A stretch of 64,000 nucleotides of DNA from Pontibacter sp. E15-1 (GTDB lineage Bacteria > Bacteroidota > Bacteroidia > Cytophagales > Hymenobacteraceae), in NCBI RefSeq assembly GCF_022601975.1, contig NZ_JAKVIR010000008.1, positions 124,001 through 188,000 on the forward strand. Direction: 5' to 3'. Positions 1-8,749 of the stretch are shown here, in pieces. The stretch's first letter is position 1, and the number at the start of each line of letters is the position of its first letter. Below the pieces are notes generated by a model. The model saw only the letters and a list, made by a program, of their open reading frames with translations, was not told the origin of the DNA and searched no databases. Made by a program: the position numbers and the translations under genes.

Positions 1-1371
1 CTGCACATTCTCCAGCGATCCGTTTCGGTGCTTGGCGATGATCACCTCTCCTACCCCAGCGGTCGGGTTACCCATTTCATCCTCTGTGATGCCGTAGTAT
101 TCCGGGCGGTAGAGAAAGAGCACCATGTCGGCATCCTGCTCAATTGATCCGGACTCTCGAAGGTCAGATAGCTGCGGACGCTTGTCGCCCCCGCGGGTTT
201 CCACGGCACGACTCAGCTGCGAGAGCGCAATAACCGGCACGTTCAGTTCCTTGGCCAGCATCTTCATCGCCCGCGAGATCGAGGCAATTTCCTGCTCCCG
301 GTTACCGCCGTTCTTGCCATCCGCGTTGCCGCTCATCAGCTGCAGGTAGTCAATGATGATCATCTGGATATCAAACTGGGCTTTCAGGCGGCGGCACTTG
401 GTGCGCAGCTCCCGTATGGAAAGGCCCGGCGTGTCGTCAATGAAGATCGGTGCCTCGGTCAGTTTCGAGATCTTGTGGTTGAGCTGCGCCCACTCATAAT
501 CCTCGAGGTTACCTTTTTTGATTTTCTCTGAATCCAGCTCTGCCTCCGATGAGATCAGACGATTCACCAGCTGCAGCGACGACATCTCGAGTGAGAAAAT
601 CGCCACACCCTTTTTAAAGTCGACGGCTGCGTTGCGCATACACGAGAGCACGAAGGCGGTTTTACCCATCGCCGGACGAGCCGCCAGAATCACGAGGTCA
701 GACTTTTGCCAACCGGAGGTAACGCGGTCCAGGGCAGCGAGGCCGCTCGGCACGCCCGTCAGGCCGTCTGTCTGCTTGCGCTTCTCTTCCAACTCTTTAA
801 TAGCCGAGTGCATCAACGAGCGCATGTCGTCGAAGTTCTTGCGGATGTTGGATTCGGACACCTCGTATAGCTTTGCCTCGGTCTTGTCGAGCAGGTCAAA
901 CACGTCGGTGGTGTCTTCGTAAGCGCTGGAAAGCACCTCCGAGGAGATAGAGATCAGGTCCCGCTTGATGGAGTTCTCCGTGATGATACGGGCATGGTAC
1001 TCGATGTTGGCGGCGGAGTTTACGCGCGTGGTCAGCTGTGTGACGTAGTAGGCCCCGCCTGCCAGCTCCAGTTCGCCATTCTCGCGCAGCTCATGCGTTA
1101 CCGTCAGGATATCGATAGGCTCTGATTTGTCGAACAGGCCGATAATGGCCTTGAAGATACGCTGGTGCGCCTCCTTGTAAAAACTCTGCGGGCGCAGAAT
1201 GTCAATCACCGTGGTCAGGGCGTCCTTTTCCAGCATCAGTGCGCCTAACACGGCCTCCTCCAGATCGAGCGCCTGCGGTGGTTTTTTCCCCAACTCCGAC
1301 ACAGCAGGGGCCTTCTTTTGCCACCCGTTGCGGTTGCCCGCAGGCCGCACGTTCATTTTCATCTCCTCCAT
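1..1371 (-). CDS. dnaB: Replicative DNA helicase DnaB (C-terminus cut by window edge)
   Basis: This is the hexameric 5'-3' helicase that unwinds DNA at the replication fork and recruits primase. Reading the minus strand from the ATG at 1371 gives 457 codons with no stop before base 1. The N-terminal helical domain comes first (LEEAVLGALMLEKDAL), then the RecA-like domain with Walker A AARPAMGKTAF near residue 220, Walker B IIIDYLQLM near 335 and the DLRESGSIEQDADMV motif near 420. Only the last few dozen residues are missing. A later ATG at 1356 is possible, but the promoter-like TAAATTTG ending 5 bases before 1371 favours the first. It is transcribed divergently from the Mur ligase gene. Confidence 0.97.
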   Translation of the reverse strand, partial: MEEMKMNVRPAGNRNGWQKKAPAVSELGKKPPQALDLEEAVLGALMLEKDALTTVIDILRPQSFYKEAHQRIFKAIIGLFDKSEPIDILTVTHELRENGELELAGGAYYVTQLTTRVNSAANIEYHARIITENSIKRDLISISSEVLSSAYEDTTDVFDLLDKTEAKLYEVSESNIRKNFDDMRSLMHSAIKELEEKRKQTDGLTGVPSGLAALDRVTSGWQKSDLVILAARPAMGKTAFVLSCMRNAAVDFKKGVAIFSLEMSSLQLVNRLISSEAELDSEKIKKGNLEDYEWAQLNHKISKLTEAPIFIDDTPGLSIRELRTKCRRLKAQFDIQMIIIDYLQLMSGNADGKNGGNREQEIASISRAMKMLAKELNVPVIALSQLSRAVETRGGDKRPQLSDLRESGSIEQDADMVLFLYRPEYYGITEDEMGNPTAGVGEVIIAKHRNGSLENVQ

Positions 1372-1376
1372 AGGTA

Positions 1377-1384
1377 CAAATTTA
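1377..1384 (-). promoter_or_regulatory. Promoter -7 box of dnaB, leaderless
   Basis: The minus strand reads TAAATTTG, a perfect match to the Bacteroidota -7 consensus TAnnTTTG, and it ends 5 bases before the dnaB ATG. Transcription would begin at or within a few bases of the start codon. No convincing TTTG -33 box is visible at the usual distance. Confidence 0.55.
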
Positions 1385-1491
1385 AAAAACATGGCAGGCA
1401 AGTAATCCACATCCTCATCTGAGTAATCCACATTCCGGCACAAGATATCAACATATTAGTAGAGGCCTATTTTATATTTGCCGAGGACTTC

Positions 1492-1499
1492 TAACTTTG
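1492..1499 (+). promoter_or_regulatory. Promoter -7 box upstream of mpl
   Basis: TAACTTTG matches the Bacteroidota TAnnTTTG box and lies 17 bases before the mpl ATG, so the leader would be about 10 bases. A TTTG at 1477-1480 is too close to serve as a standard -33 box. Confidence 0.5.
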
Positions 1500-1516
1500 C
1501 CTGTTAGCAATTAGAT

Positions 1517-2905
1517 ATGCCGCGCATGGAGAAGAAGGAATTCCAGTATATACACCTGATAGCCGTTGGGGGGAGCATCATGCACAACCTAGCCCTGGCG
1601 CTGCATGACAAAGGCCTGAGAGTGACGGGCTCGGACGACGAGATATTTGAACCCGCCAAAGGCAGGCTGGCCAAGGCAGGCATTCTGCCCGCGCAGGAAG
1701 GCTGGTTCCCGGAGAAGCTGGACGCACGGCCTGACGCCGTGATTCTGGGCATGCACGCACGCCCCGACAACCCGGAGCTGAAACGCGCGCAGGAACTGGG
1801 CATCCCGATCTTCTCCTTCCCTGAGTTTATATATGAGCAGAGCCGCGACAAGCAGCGCATCGTGATCGGCGGCAGCCACGGCAAAACATCCATCACCTCC
1901 ATCATCATGCACGTGCTGCAGCAACTTGGCCGCAAGTTCGACTATGCCGTGGGCGCGCAGCTAGAGGGTTTTGACCGGATGGTGAAACTGACGGACGATG
2001 CCCCGATCATCATCATCGAGGGCGACGAGTATCTCTCTGACCCCATCAAGCGGGTACCGAAATTCCACTTATACCACCACCATATCGGCGTGATCAGTGG
2101 CATCAGCTGGGACCACATCAACGTGTTCCCGACCCCGGAGGTATACCGCGAGCAGTTCAGGATTTTCGCTGAGATGACCCCGAAGGCAGGCACCCTGATC
2201 TATAACCAGGATGATGAGCAGGTGCAACTGGTGGCCGTGCCACGCAACCCCGCCGACATCGCCTACGAGGGTTATACCGTGCACGAGCACAGTATCCGCA
2301 ACGGCAAAACCATCCTCCATACCAAGAAAGAGGGCGATGTGGAGATTCCGCTTTTCGGGGAGCACAACCTCCGGAACATCAGCGCGGCAAAAGAAGTATG
2401 CAAAAAGATCGGGGTGAAGGCACACGATTTTTACGAGGCGCTCCGCACTTTCAAAGGTGCCGCCAAGCGCCTGGAGAAGATCGGGGAAAAGGAAAACAGC
2501 ATCATATTCCGCGATTTTGCCCATGCCCCCTCCAAAGTAAAAGCCACCACGCAGGCCGTGAAAGCCCAGTACCCGCAGCGCGAGCTAGTGGCCGTGCTGG
2601 AGCTGCATACCTTCAGCAGCCTGAACCGCAATTTCCTGCCAGAGTACGCCGGGGCGCTGGACAAAGCCGATGAGGCGCTGGTATACTTCAACCCGAAGAC
2701 CATTGCCCACAAGCAGATGGAGATGCTGACGGAAGAAGAGCTGAAACAGGCGTTTGCCAACCCGCGCATAAAAGTTTATACCGACTCAGAGGCCCTGCAG
2801 CAGCACTTGACCAGCCGCAGCTGGCAAAACGCCAACCTGCTGCTCATGAGCTCAGGCAATTACAATAACATGAACATGGAGACGCTTACCAAGGCGGTTC
2901 TTTAA
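1517..2905 (+). CDS. mpl: UDP-N-acetylmuramate:tripeptide ligase, Mpl-type Mur ligase
   Basis: Mpl joins recycled murein tripeptide to UDP-MurNAc in the cytoplasm, saving de novo peptidoglycan precursor synthesis. The 462-residue protein shows the Mur ligase order: an N-terminal Rossmann domain (HLIAVGGSIMHNLA, residues 12-25), the ATP-binding loop GGSHGKTSIT near 116, a central domain with the IIEGDEY motif near 165 and the C-terminal ligase domain (RDFAHAPSKVKAT near 332). Its length and HAPSK motif fit Mpl better than MurC. The exonuclease gene follows 19 bases downstream in the same direction. An alternative ATG lies three codons in (MEKKEF). Confidence 0.85.
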   Translation: MPRMEKKEFQYIHLIAVGGSIMHNLALALHDKGLRVTGSDDEIFEPAKGRLAKAGILPAQEGWFPEKLDARPDAVILGMHARPDNPELKRAQELGIPIFSFPEFIYEQSRDKQRIVIGGSHGKTSITSIIMHVLQQLGRKFDYAVGAQLEGFDRMVKLTDDAPIIIIEGDEYLSDPIKRVPKFHLYHHHIGVISGISWDHINVFPTPEVYREQFRIFAEMTPKAGTLIYNQDDEQVQLVAVPRNPADIAYEGYTVHEHSIRNGKTILHTKKEGDVEIPLFGEHNLRNISAAKEVCKKIGVKAHDFYEALRTFKGAAKRLEKIGEKENSIIFRDFAHAPSKVKATTQAVKAQYPQRELVAVLELHTFSSLNRNFLPEYAGALDKADEALVYFNPKTIAHKQMEMLTEEELKQAFANPRIKVYTDSEALQQHLTSRSWQNANLLLMSSGNYNNMNMETLTKAVL

Positions 2906-2924
2906 CCAAAAAAACAGAAAAGCC

Positions 2925-3731
2925 ATGAAGCTGAACCTTAAGCGTCCGCTCGTATTCTTTGACCTTGAAACCACCGGCACCGACATCTGCAAAGACAGAA
3001 TTGTGGAGTATAGCCTGCTCAAGGTGATGCCCGACGGCCAGGAGATTCTCCAGACCCGCCGCATCAACCCCACTATCCCGATTCCGCTGGAGACGAGCCT
3101 GATCCATAATATATATGATGAGGATGTGAAGGATTGTGCGCCTTTCAAGCAGGTGGCCCGCGAGCTGGACCAGTTTCTGAAAGGCTGCGACCTGGGTGGG
3201 TATAACCTGCTGCGTTTCGATATTCCGCTGCTGGCGGAGGAGTTTCTGCGCTGCGGCATCGACTTCGACATCGACAACCGTAACGTGGTGGACGCCTGCC
3301 GTATTTTCCATCAGATGGAGCAGCGCACCCTGTCGGCCGCTTACCGCTACTACTGCGACAAAAAGCTGGAGAACGCGCACAGCGCCGAGGCCGACACCGT
3401 CGCGACCTATCACATCCTGATGGCCCAGCTGGACCGGTATGAGCACACTGCCGTGGAGACTGCAGCTGGTGTGGAGGAGTTCCCGATCCAGAACAACATG
3501 GAGCAGCTGCACAAGTTCACCGTGCAGAAATCAGCCGACCTTTCGGGCCGGATCGTGTACAACAACGTTGGCCAGGAGGTGTTTAACTTTGGCAAGCACA
3601 AAAACGTGCCCGTGGAGGACGTGCTTCAGAAAGAACCTGGCTATTACGATTGGATGATGAAAAGTGAGTTTCCGCTGCAGACCAAGAAAGTGCTGACGCG
3701 CATTCGCCTGCGCAAGGTGCAGCTCTCATAG
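2925..3731 (+). CDS. DnaQ-like 3'-5' exonuclease (DEDDh)
   Basis: This is a predicted exonuclease of the DnaQ/RNase T superfamily that removes nucleotides from 3' ends in repair or nucleic-acid turnover. The 268-residue protein has Exo I FFDLETTGTD (acidic pair, residues 12-21), Exo II YNLLRFDIPLL near 92 and the DEDDh Exo III block HSAEAD near 153, where His and Asp are spaced as in the family. A separate C-terminal module (FGKHKNVPVEDV, residues 222-233) resembles the tail of exonuclease-X-like proteins of Bacteroidota. It is probably co-transcribed with mpl and followed by a long palindrome. Its exact substrate cannot be read from the sequence. Confidence 0.85.
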   Translation: MKLNLKRPLVFFDLETTGTDICKDRIVEYSLLKVMPDGQEILQTRRINPTIPIPLETSLIHNIYDEDVKDCAPFKQVARELDQFLKGCDLGGYNLLRFDIPLLAEEFLRCGIDFDIDNRNVVDACRIFHQMEQRTLSAAYRYYCDKKLENAHSAEADTVATYHILMAQLDRYEHTAVETAAGVEEFPIQNNMEQLHKFTVQKSADLSGRIVYNNVGQEVFNFGKHKNVPVEDVLQKEPGYYDWMMKSEFPLQTKKVLTRIRLRKVQLS

Positions 3732-3757
3732 CTTTTTCGTAGCCCACACGCAGCATA

Positions 3758-3811
3758 CCCAAACACGAAAGCGGCTGCTAACCAAGGTTAGCAGCCGCTT
3801 TCGTGTTTGGG
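3758..3811. terminator. 26-bp perfect palindrome between convergent genes
   Basis: Arms 3758-3783 and 3786-3811 are perfect complements around a two-base AA centre. The site separates the exonuclease gene from the minus-strand lipoprotein gene and probably ends transcription both ways. No U-tract follows the full stem; an AAAG...CTTT step lies inside it. Confidence 0.7.
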
Positions 3812-3829
3812 GGGAAATACAATAGGCTG

Positions 3830-4435
3830 TTATTCCCGATGATTTTTGAGTTTGACATCGCGCAGCAGGTTGTTGTTAGGCGCAACCACGTGCGTACACG
3901 TGTTGCCTGCGTTGCGCGTGTCGCATTCGCATCCGGTTATTTTGTTTCCGGAGAAGGCAAAATAGCAGAAGTTGCACCCTGCCGAAGCCTTGCAAATCTG
4001 CTTTTGGCCTTTACTGCTGAGGTATAAGCTGTTATCGGAGGTCCTGTCCAGAGTGAGGGCCATGGAGCGGAACTGCCCGTTCAGCATCCCAATGCCGACG
4101 AGGTAATAAGCGGGCTCATCCTCCTGCGTCTCCTGCACCTTCCGGATCACGACCTGGCTAACCACTGTGCCATCACCGAACTCACGGATAAAAGGCTGAA
4201 ACAACTCCTGCCGGGCCACGATGTAATCCACGCTATCGAAGACAACCTGGGCCAGCAGCTTTCCATCGTATGCCAATGCCGGCACCTCTTCAATTCCCTC
4301 ATCTATGTCCAGCAGTTCCATGTCGCTATCGTTGCTGATGGAGCCGGGACCCGAGCAGGCGCCGAGCAGCAACCCCGCTGTAATTATGGTATACAGACAG
4401 AGCGTCCGCATCCAGCTACGTGTACTTTTCATCAT
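3830..4435 (-). CDS. Lipoprotein of unknown function with cysteine-rich C-terminus
   Basis: I do not recognise this 201-residue protein. It begins with a signal peptide and lipobox (LLLGAC, Cys near residue 27), so it should be a lipid-anchored envelope protein. An acidic linker follows (DMELLDIDEGIEE). The middle (residues 60-140) looks like a beta-rich globular domain. The last 50 residues hold six cysteines in the patterns CKASAGCNFC and GCECD, suggesting disulphides or metal binding in the periplasm. It is 17 bases downstream of the M48 peptidase gene on the same strand, so the two are likely co-transcribed. Confidence 0.75.
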   Translation of the reverse strand: MMKSTRSWMRTLCLYTIITAGLLLGACSGPGSISNDSDMELLDIDEGIEEVPALAYDGKLLAQVVFDSVDYIVARQELFQPFIREFGDGTVVSQVVIRKVQETQEDEPAYYLVGIGMLNGQFRSMALTLDRTSDNSLYLSSKGQKQICKASAGCNFCYFAFSGNKITGCECDTRNAGNTCTHVVAPNNNLLRDVKLKNHRE

Positions 4436-4452
4436 GTATGGTTGAGGCTGTG

Positions 4453-5256
4453 TTACCGCCCCTTATAATGTTGGAGCGCCTCAGGCATCCATTTGTTCAG
4501 GTCGCTCTGGCGTGTGCCTGAGCTTGGGTGAGTGGACAGAAACTCGGGTGGGGCCTGCCCGCCGCTTTTCGCTTCCATGCGCTGCCAGAACGGTACGGCC
4601 GCCTGCGGGTCGTACCCGGCCATGGCCATAAAGATCAGGCCCAGGTGATCCGCCTCTGACTCCTGGTTTCGGCCATACTTCAGCAATCCTAACTGAGAGC
4701 CTACCCCATACACCGACATGATCAGGCTGGAGGCGGCTCCGGGCTGTGCGCCTGCCAGCGCAGAAAGCGTCTGCCCGCCAAACTGCTGCGCCAGGGCCTG
4801 GCTCATACGCTCGTTGCCATGCTTGGCGATGGCGTGGGCAATCTCGTGGCCCATCACCACGGCAAGGCCTGTCTCATTTTGGGCAATCGGCAGAATGCCG
4901 GTATACACCACGGTCTTGCCACCGGCCATCGCGAAGGCGTTTACCTGATCGTCCTGCACCAGGTTAAACTCCCACTGAAAGCCGTTGAGCTCGTTGCTGA
5001 GGTTATTGGCGGCCATATACTGCTCCACGGCCCGCTGAATCCGCTGCCCTACCCGCTTTACCATGGCGTTAGCCTGCGCGTCGCGCGAGAGCTGCTTCTC
5101 TTTCAGAAACTGATTGTAGGCGGCGTAACTCTGCTGTTGCATCTCAGCATCAGAAACCAGGTTGAGCTGCCGGCGACCGGTAATGGGTACCGTGGTACAG
5201 GCCACCATCATGACCGCCACTATAGCGAAGGCAATTATTCTTCTATACATATACAT
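4453..5256 (-). CDS. M48 family zinc metallopeptidase lipoprotein (LoiP/BepA-like)
   Basis: This is a periplasmic zinc protease of family M48, whose relatives act in outer-membrane quality control. The 267-residue protein starts with a short signal peptide and lipobox (VMMVACTT). The zinc motif HEIAH sits in GHEIAHAIAKHGNERMS near residue 140, and the third zinc ligand is the Glu in ESEADHLG near 203. It has no TPR domain, so it is closer to LoiP/YggG than to full-length BepA. A second ATG two codons in is equally possible. It is the first gene of a two-gene lipoprotein unit. Confidence 0.88.
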   Translation of the reverse strand: MYMYRRIIAFAIVAVMMVACTTVPITGRRQLNLVSDAEMQQQSYAAYNQFLKEKQLSRDAQANAMVKRVGQRIQRAVEQYMAANNLSNELNGFQWEFNLVQDDQVNAFAMAGGKTVVYTGILPIAQNETGLAVVMGHEIAHAIAKHGNERMSQALAQQFGGQTLSALAGAQPGAASSLIMSVYGVGSQLGLLKYGRNQESEADHLGLIFMAMAGYDPQAAVPFWQRMEAKSGGQAPPEFLSTHPSSGTRQSDLNKWMPEALQHYKGR

Positions 5257-5630
5257 CGTTTTAAAATTTTAGTGGACATGCGGGCTACATCAAAAGTTGA
5301 ACCACTCTCATGCCCCCTGATCTGACATGCTTAAATTTACTAAAAACTATATTTAACCGACAGCGGCAGAGGCGTATCTTTTTTATCATTTTGAGGCATC
5401 CTCAACTTACCTGCCCGCCATTGCATGGGTTATACGTCAGCAATGCCGTAATTTGTTTTCCGGCCGTTCTGCGTACAATATATACCCACGAGCCGGGGTT
5501 ATTTTATAGAGGGCTTCGTCTCTCCCTGTTCCGACTGAAGCAGAGCGTATACCGGAATAATTTTTAAATCTTTTGCTGCACAGCAACGTTAGAAACCCTA
5601 TTTTTGGAATTCAGAAATAGCCAAAACAGC
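5257..5630. other. Intergenic region, divergent promoters
   Basis: This 374-base gap separates the minus-strand M48 gene from the plus-strand FAH gene. It is AT-rich. Apart from the promoter elements at its right end I see no gene, RNA or repeat. An 85-codon open frame at 5310-5567 has the composition of chance sequence. Confidence 0.6.
5571..5606 (+). promoter_or_regulatory. Promoter of FAH-family gene operon
   Basis: TTTTG at 5571-5575 and TATTTTTG at 5599-5606 match the Bacteroidota -33 and -7 boxes with a 23-base spacer. The ATG at 5631 follows 24 bases after the -7 box. Confidence 0.6.
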
Positions 5631-6242
5631 ATGAAGATACTTGCCATCGGAAGGAATTACGCCGACCATATAGCCGAACTACAGAATGAGGTGCCGGACG
5701 AGCCGGTCATTTTCTTCAAGCCCGATACGGCCATCCTGCGCAACAACGAGCCTTTTTACTATCCGGACTATACCTCGGATGTGCACCACGAGGCGGAGCT
5801 GATCCTCCGCATCTGTCGGGAGGGAAAGGACATCGACCGCAAGTTTGCGCACAAGTATTACGATGGTATCGGGCTGGGTATCGATTTCACGGCACGCGAC
5901 TTGCAGGCGAAAGCCAAGGCGAAGGGCCTGCCGTGGGCACTGGCGAAGGGGTTCAACGGCTCCGCGCCAGTCTCTGAGTTCCTTCCCCTCGACCTGTTCC
6001 CCGACTTGCGCAACATCAACTTCAGGCTGGACGTGAACGGAGAGACCAGACAGCAGGGAAACTCGAGAATGATGCTCAATCCATTTGAAGACATCATCGC
6101 GTACATCTCGCGCTTTATCACCTTAAAAACAGGAGACATTATATTTACCGGCACACCGCAGGGCGTAGGCCCGGTGCAGCTAGGAGACAGATTAGAAGGG
6201 TATGTTGAAGATAAAAAATTACTTGATTTCGAGATTAAATAG
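5631..6242 (+). CDS. Fumarylacetoacetate hydrolase family protein
   Basis: Members of this family cleave or hydrate acylpyruvates and related diketo acids using a divalent metal. The 203-residue protein has the family signature: GRNYADH at residues 7-13, PVIFFKPDTA near 25, the metal-binding HHEAEL near 52, GLGIDFTARDLQ near 82, and FTGTPQGVG near 178. A TTG 27 bases upstream is in frame, but the ATG at 5631 fits the family N-terminus (MKILAIGRNY) and the promoter. Its 3' end overlaps the M23 peptidase gene by 41 bases. The substrate cannot be predicted. Confidence 0.88.
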   Translation: MKILAIGRNYADHIAELQNEVPDEPVIFFKPDTAILRNNEPFYYPDYTSDVHHEAELILRICREGKDIDRKFAHKYYDGIGLGIDFTARDLQAKAKAKGLPWALAKGFNGSAPVSEFLPLDLFPDLRNINFRLDVNGETRQQGNSRMMLNPFEDIIAYISRFITLKTGDIIFTGTPQGVGPVQLGDRLEGYVEDKKLLDFEIK

Positions 6243-8133
6243 CAAACGCCTCACGCTGGCGGCACTCACACTGTTCACAGCCTTTGGCGCGGCGGCCCAA
6301 ATCGCCCCGCAGCCGGGCTATTTCCTTTTCCCGATAAAACCCGGGGAACGCAATTTCCTTTCCGGCAGTATGGGTGAGATTCGCTCCAACCACTTCCACG
6401 GCGGGCTCGACATCAAGACCGATCAGCGCATTGGCCTTTCGGTGCACGCCGCAGCCGACGGGTATATCTCCCGCGTGAAGCAGTCGACGTATGGCTACGG
6501 CAACATCATCTTCGTCACGCACCCCAACGGGCTGGTGACTACTTATGCGCACCTGTCTGCGTTTGGGCAGCCGCTGGCAGACCATATCCTGGCGAAGCAG
6601 TATGAGAAGAAGACCTTTGAGCTGGAGCTCTTCCCGGAGGCGGGCAAGTTTCCGGTGAAGCGCGGCGACGTTATCGGCCTTTCCGGCAACACGGGCGGCT
6701 CAGGCGGTCCGCACCTGCACTTTGAGATCCGGGACGAGAAAGACCGCCTGTATAACCCACTGAAGTGCAAGTTTCAGGAAGTGCTGGACACCACGCCGCC
6801 CGACATCTACAGCTTGGGCATTGTGCCGCTCAGCATACACTCCCGCGTAAATAACGAATTTGGCCGCGCCGAGTTCCGGACCACCCAGAAGGGCAACGCC
6901 TATACCATTGCCGACACGGTGTACGCCAACGGCCTGCTGGGCCTCGAGCTCCAGACCATCGACCGCCTCGACGGGGCCGCCAACAAGAACGGCACGCAGG
7001 AAGTGACACTTTACGTGAACGGACAGCAAGTATACAGCCACTACATCGACCAGGTTCCCTTTGAGCTTTCGAGGCAGGTGTCGCAGCACATCAACTATAA
7101 CGTGTACAAGCGCGAGGGCCGCACGTTCCAGAAAGCGTATGTGGACAATGGCAACGACCTACCCCTCTACAAATCTCCGAACGCGCACCAGGGCCGCATC
7201 AGCATCTTCCCGGACTCCACCTACCAGATCAAGCTGGTGACCCGCGACTCGTACGACAACAGCTCGTCACTCAGCTTTGTGGTGAAGGGCCGTCAGCCTT
7301 CCTTTACCAAGTCGTTGGCCAGGGATGTGAAAAAGGCCTCGCTGCGCTATGACCTGATCGGCAACATCCTGAAGATAAGCGCCACCGACACCAGCAGCAC
7401 TCCGCAGAACATAGAACTGCTGAAAGGGGGCAAGGCCCTGATGCTGGTGCCAAGCTACATGAAAAACTCACAGTCGGTGGGCCTCTTCGACCTGCGGGCC
7501 GGTCTTCCGGACTCCATGCGTTTCTGTGGCCTCACGGTGCCTTTCGACATCAACAAGCTGGTGCCTCCCGGCCAGGAGATTTCATTCACCAACGAGTACC
7601 TGAAGGTGCTCTTCGACAAGCAGTCGCTTTACGACACTCTTTATTTCCAGACCAAGCTGGAGAACAACGTTTATACCGTCGGCGACTTCTTCACTCCGCT
7701 GCTCAAGGGCATCCAGGTTACCATCAGGCCAGACATGACGGCGGTGAAAGACAAATCGAAGGCGGCAGTTTACTTTTTAGGCACGGGGCGTGGCAAAGGC
7801 TTTGTTGGCGGCACCTGGGGCGAAAACAACACCCTCACCTTCTCCACCAAAAACATGGGTAAGTTTACGGTGCTGGAGGACACGCAGCAACCATACATCA
7901 AATTAGTGAGCAAGAGCCGCGACCAGATCCGGTTTAAGATATCCGATAACCTTTCGGGCCTAAACTCATTCAACGCCTATGTGAACGGGCAGTGGCTGCT
8001 GATGAAGTACGAGCACAAAACAGCAACCATTTGGTCTGAGAAACTGGACAAGAACACGCCATTGTCCGGTGAGTTTGTACTGAAGGTGAAGGACAACGCC
8101 GGCAACGAAGCCACTTATACCACCACTATCTGA
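6202..8133 (+). CDS. M23 family metallopeptidase (LytM-type), secreted
   Basis: This is a predicted murein endopeptidase or divisome-type LytM protein. The 643-residue protein has a signal peptide (LTLAALTLFTAFGAAAQ, to about residue 33). The M23 domain spans residues 50-190, with zinc motifs HGGLD near 69 and HLHFE near 174, so the catalytic residues appear complete. The remaining 440 residues are beta-rich, ending in an Ig-like stretch (FKISDNLSGLNSFNAYVNG). The gene starts inside the preceding gene, which implies translational coupling, and ends 8 bases before the peroxiredoxin gene. The large C-terminal extension is typical of Bacteroidota homologues. Confidence 0.9.
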   Translation: MLKIKNYLISRLNSKRLTLAALTLFTAFGAAAQIAPQPGYFLFPIKPGERNFLSGSMGEIRSNHFHGGLDIKTDQRIGLSVHAAADGYISRVKQSTYGYGNIIFVTHPNGLVTTYAHLSAFGQPLADHILAKQYEKKTFELELFPEAGKFPVKRGDVIGLSGNTGGSGGPHLHFEIRDEKDRLYNPLKCKFQEVLDTTPPDIYSLGIVPLSIHSRVNNEFGRAEFRTTQKGNAYTIADTVYANGLLGLELQTIDRLDGAANKNGTQEVTLYVNGQQVYSHYIDQVPFELSRQVSQHINYNVYKREGRTFQKAYVDNGNDLPLYKSPNAHQGRISIFPDSTYQIKLVTRDSYDNSSSLSFVVKGRQPSFTKSLARDVKKASLRYDLIGNILKISATDTSSTPQNIELLKGGKALMLVPSYMKNSQSVGLFDLRAGLPDSMRFCGLTVPFDINKLVPPGQEISFTNEYLKVLFDKQSLYDTLYFQTKLENNVYTVGDFFTPLLKGIQVTIRPDMTAVKDKSKAAVYFLGTGRGKGFVGGTWGENNTLTFSTKNMGKFTVLEDTQQPYIKLVSKSRDQIRFKISDNLSGLNSFNAYVNGQWLLMKYEHKTATIWSEKLDKNTPLSGEFVLKVKDNAGNEATYTTTI

Positions 8134-8141
8134 CAGAACGC

Positions 8142-8594
8142 ATGGAACTGAACATCGGAGACAAAGCCCCGGAATTTGTGGGCAAAGACCAGAACGGTAA
8201 AACCGTAAAGCTGAGCGACTACCGCGGCAAGAAAGTGATCATGTACTTTTACCCCAAAGACAACACCTCTGGCTGCACGGCCCAGGCCTGCAACCTCCGC
8301 GACAACTACAGTGACCTGCAGCGGGAAGGCTACGAGGTGATCGGGATCAGCACCGACAGCGAGAAATCACACCAGAACTTCATCAGCAAATACGAACTGC
8401 CTTTCACCCTTATCGCGGACACAGACAAGGAGATCGTGACCAGCTATGGGGTATGGCAGGAGAAATCCATGTATGGCCGCAAGTACATGGGCACCATGCG
8501 CTATACCTTCCTGCTTGATGAAGCGGGCGTGATACAGGACATCATCAGGAAAGTAAAGACAGCAGAGCACACCAGCCAGATTCTGGAAAAATAA
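8142..8594 (+). CDS. bcp: Thioredoxin-dependent peroxiredoxin (Bcp/PrxQ)
   Basis: It reduces hydrogen peroxide and organic peroxides in the cytoplasm using thioredoxin. The 150-residue protein has the PrxQ core: DKAPEF at residues 7-12, YFYPKDNTSGCTAQAC with peroxidatic Cys45 and resolving Cys50 (CX4C, the atypical 2-Cys arrangement), and GISTDS near 68. Its length is normal for the family. It is the last gene of the unit that begins at 5631 and is followed at once by a strong terminator. Confidence 0.95.
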   Translation: MELNIGDKAPEFVGKDQNGKTVKLSDYRGKKVIMYFYPKDNTSGCTAQACNLRDNYSDLQREGYEVIGISTDSEKSHQNFISKYELPFTLIADTDKEIVTSYGVWQEKSMYGRKYMGTMRYTFLLDEAGVIQDIIRKVKTAEHTSQILEK

Positions 8595-8609
8595 TCCCCG
8601 CATGTCAAG

Positions 8610-8640
8610 CTGCCGCCATCCTCTGGCGGCAGTTTTTTTT
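8610..8640 (+). terminator. Rho-independent terminator after bcp
   Basis: A 9-bp stem (8610-8618 with 8624-8632) and five-base loop are followed by eight T residues (8633-8640), 15 bases after the bcp stop. Confidence 0.9.
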
Positions 8641-8680
8641 AGGTATGCGCAACATGTTTTAGCCGAAAAGATTTTGGGGC

Positions 8681-8717
8681 TTCAATAATAAGTGTAATTT
8701 TAACTCTTATTATTGAA
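8681..8717. repeat. AT-rich 12-bp inverted repeat upstream of transketolase
   Basis: Arms 8681-8692 (TTCAATAATAAG) and 8706-8717 are perfect complements with a 13-base spacer. There is no U-tract, and the bcp terminator is already complete, so it may be an operator or an mRNA structure. It lies 128 bases before the tktN start. Confidence 0.5.
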
Positions 8718-8749
8718 ACGCGTATTGCCGCACCTTTTAATGTATTGTG

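Noticed and set aside
5310..5567. 85-codon open frame in the FAH upstream gap
   Set aside because: Composition is unlike the genes around it, with no motif or promoter, and it ends just before the FAH promoter.
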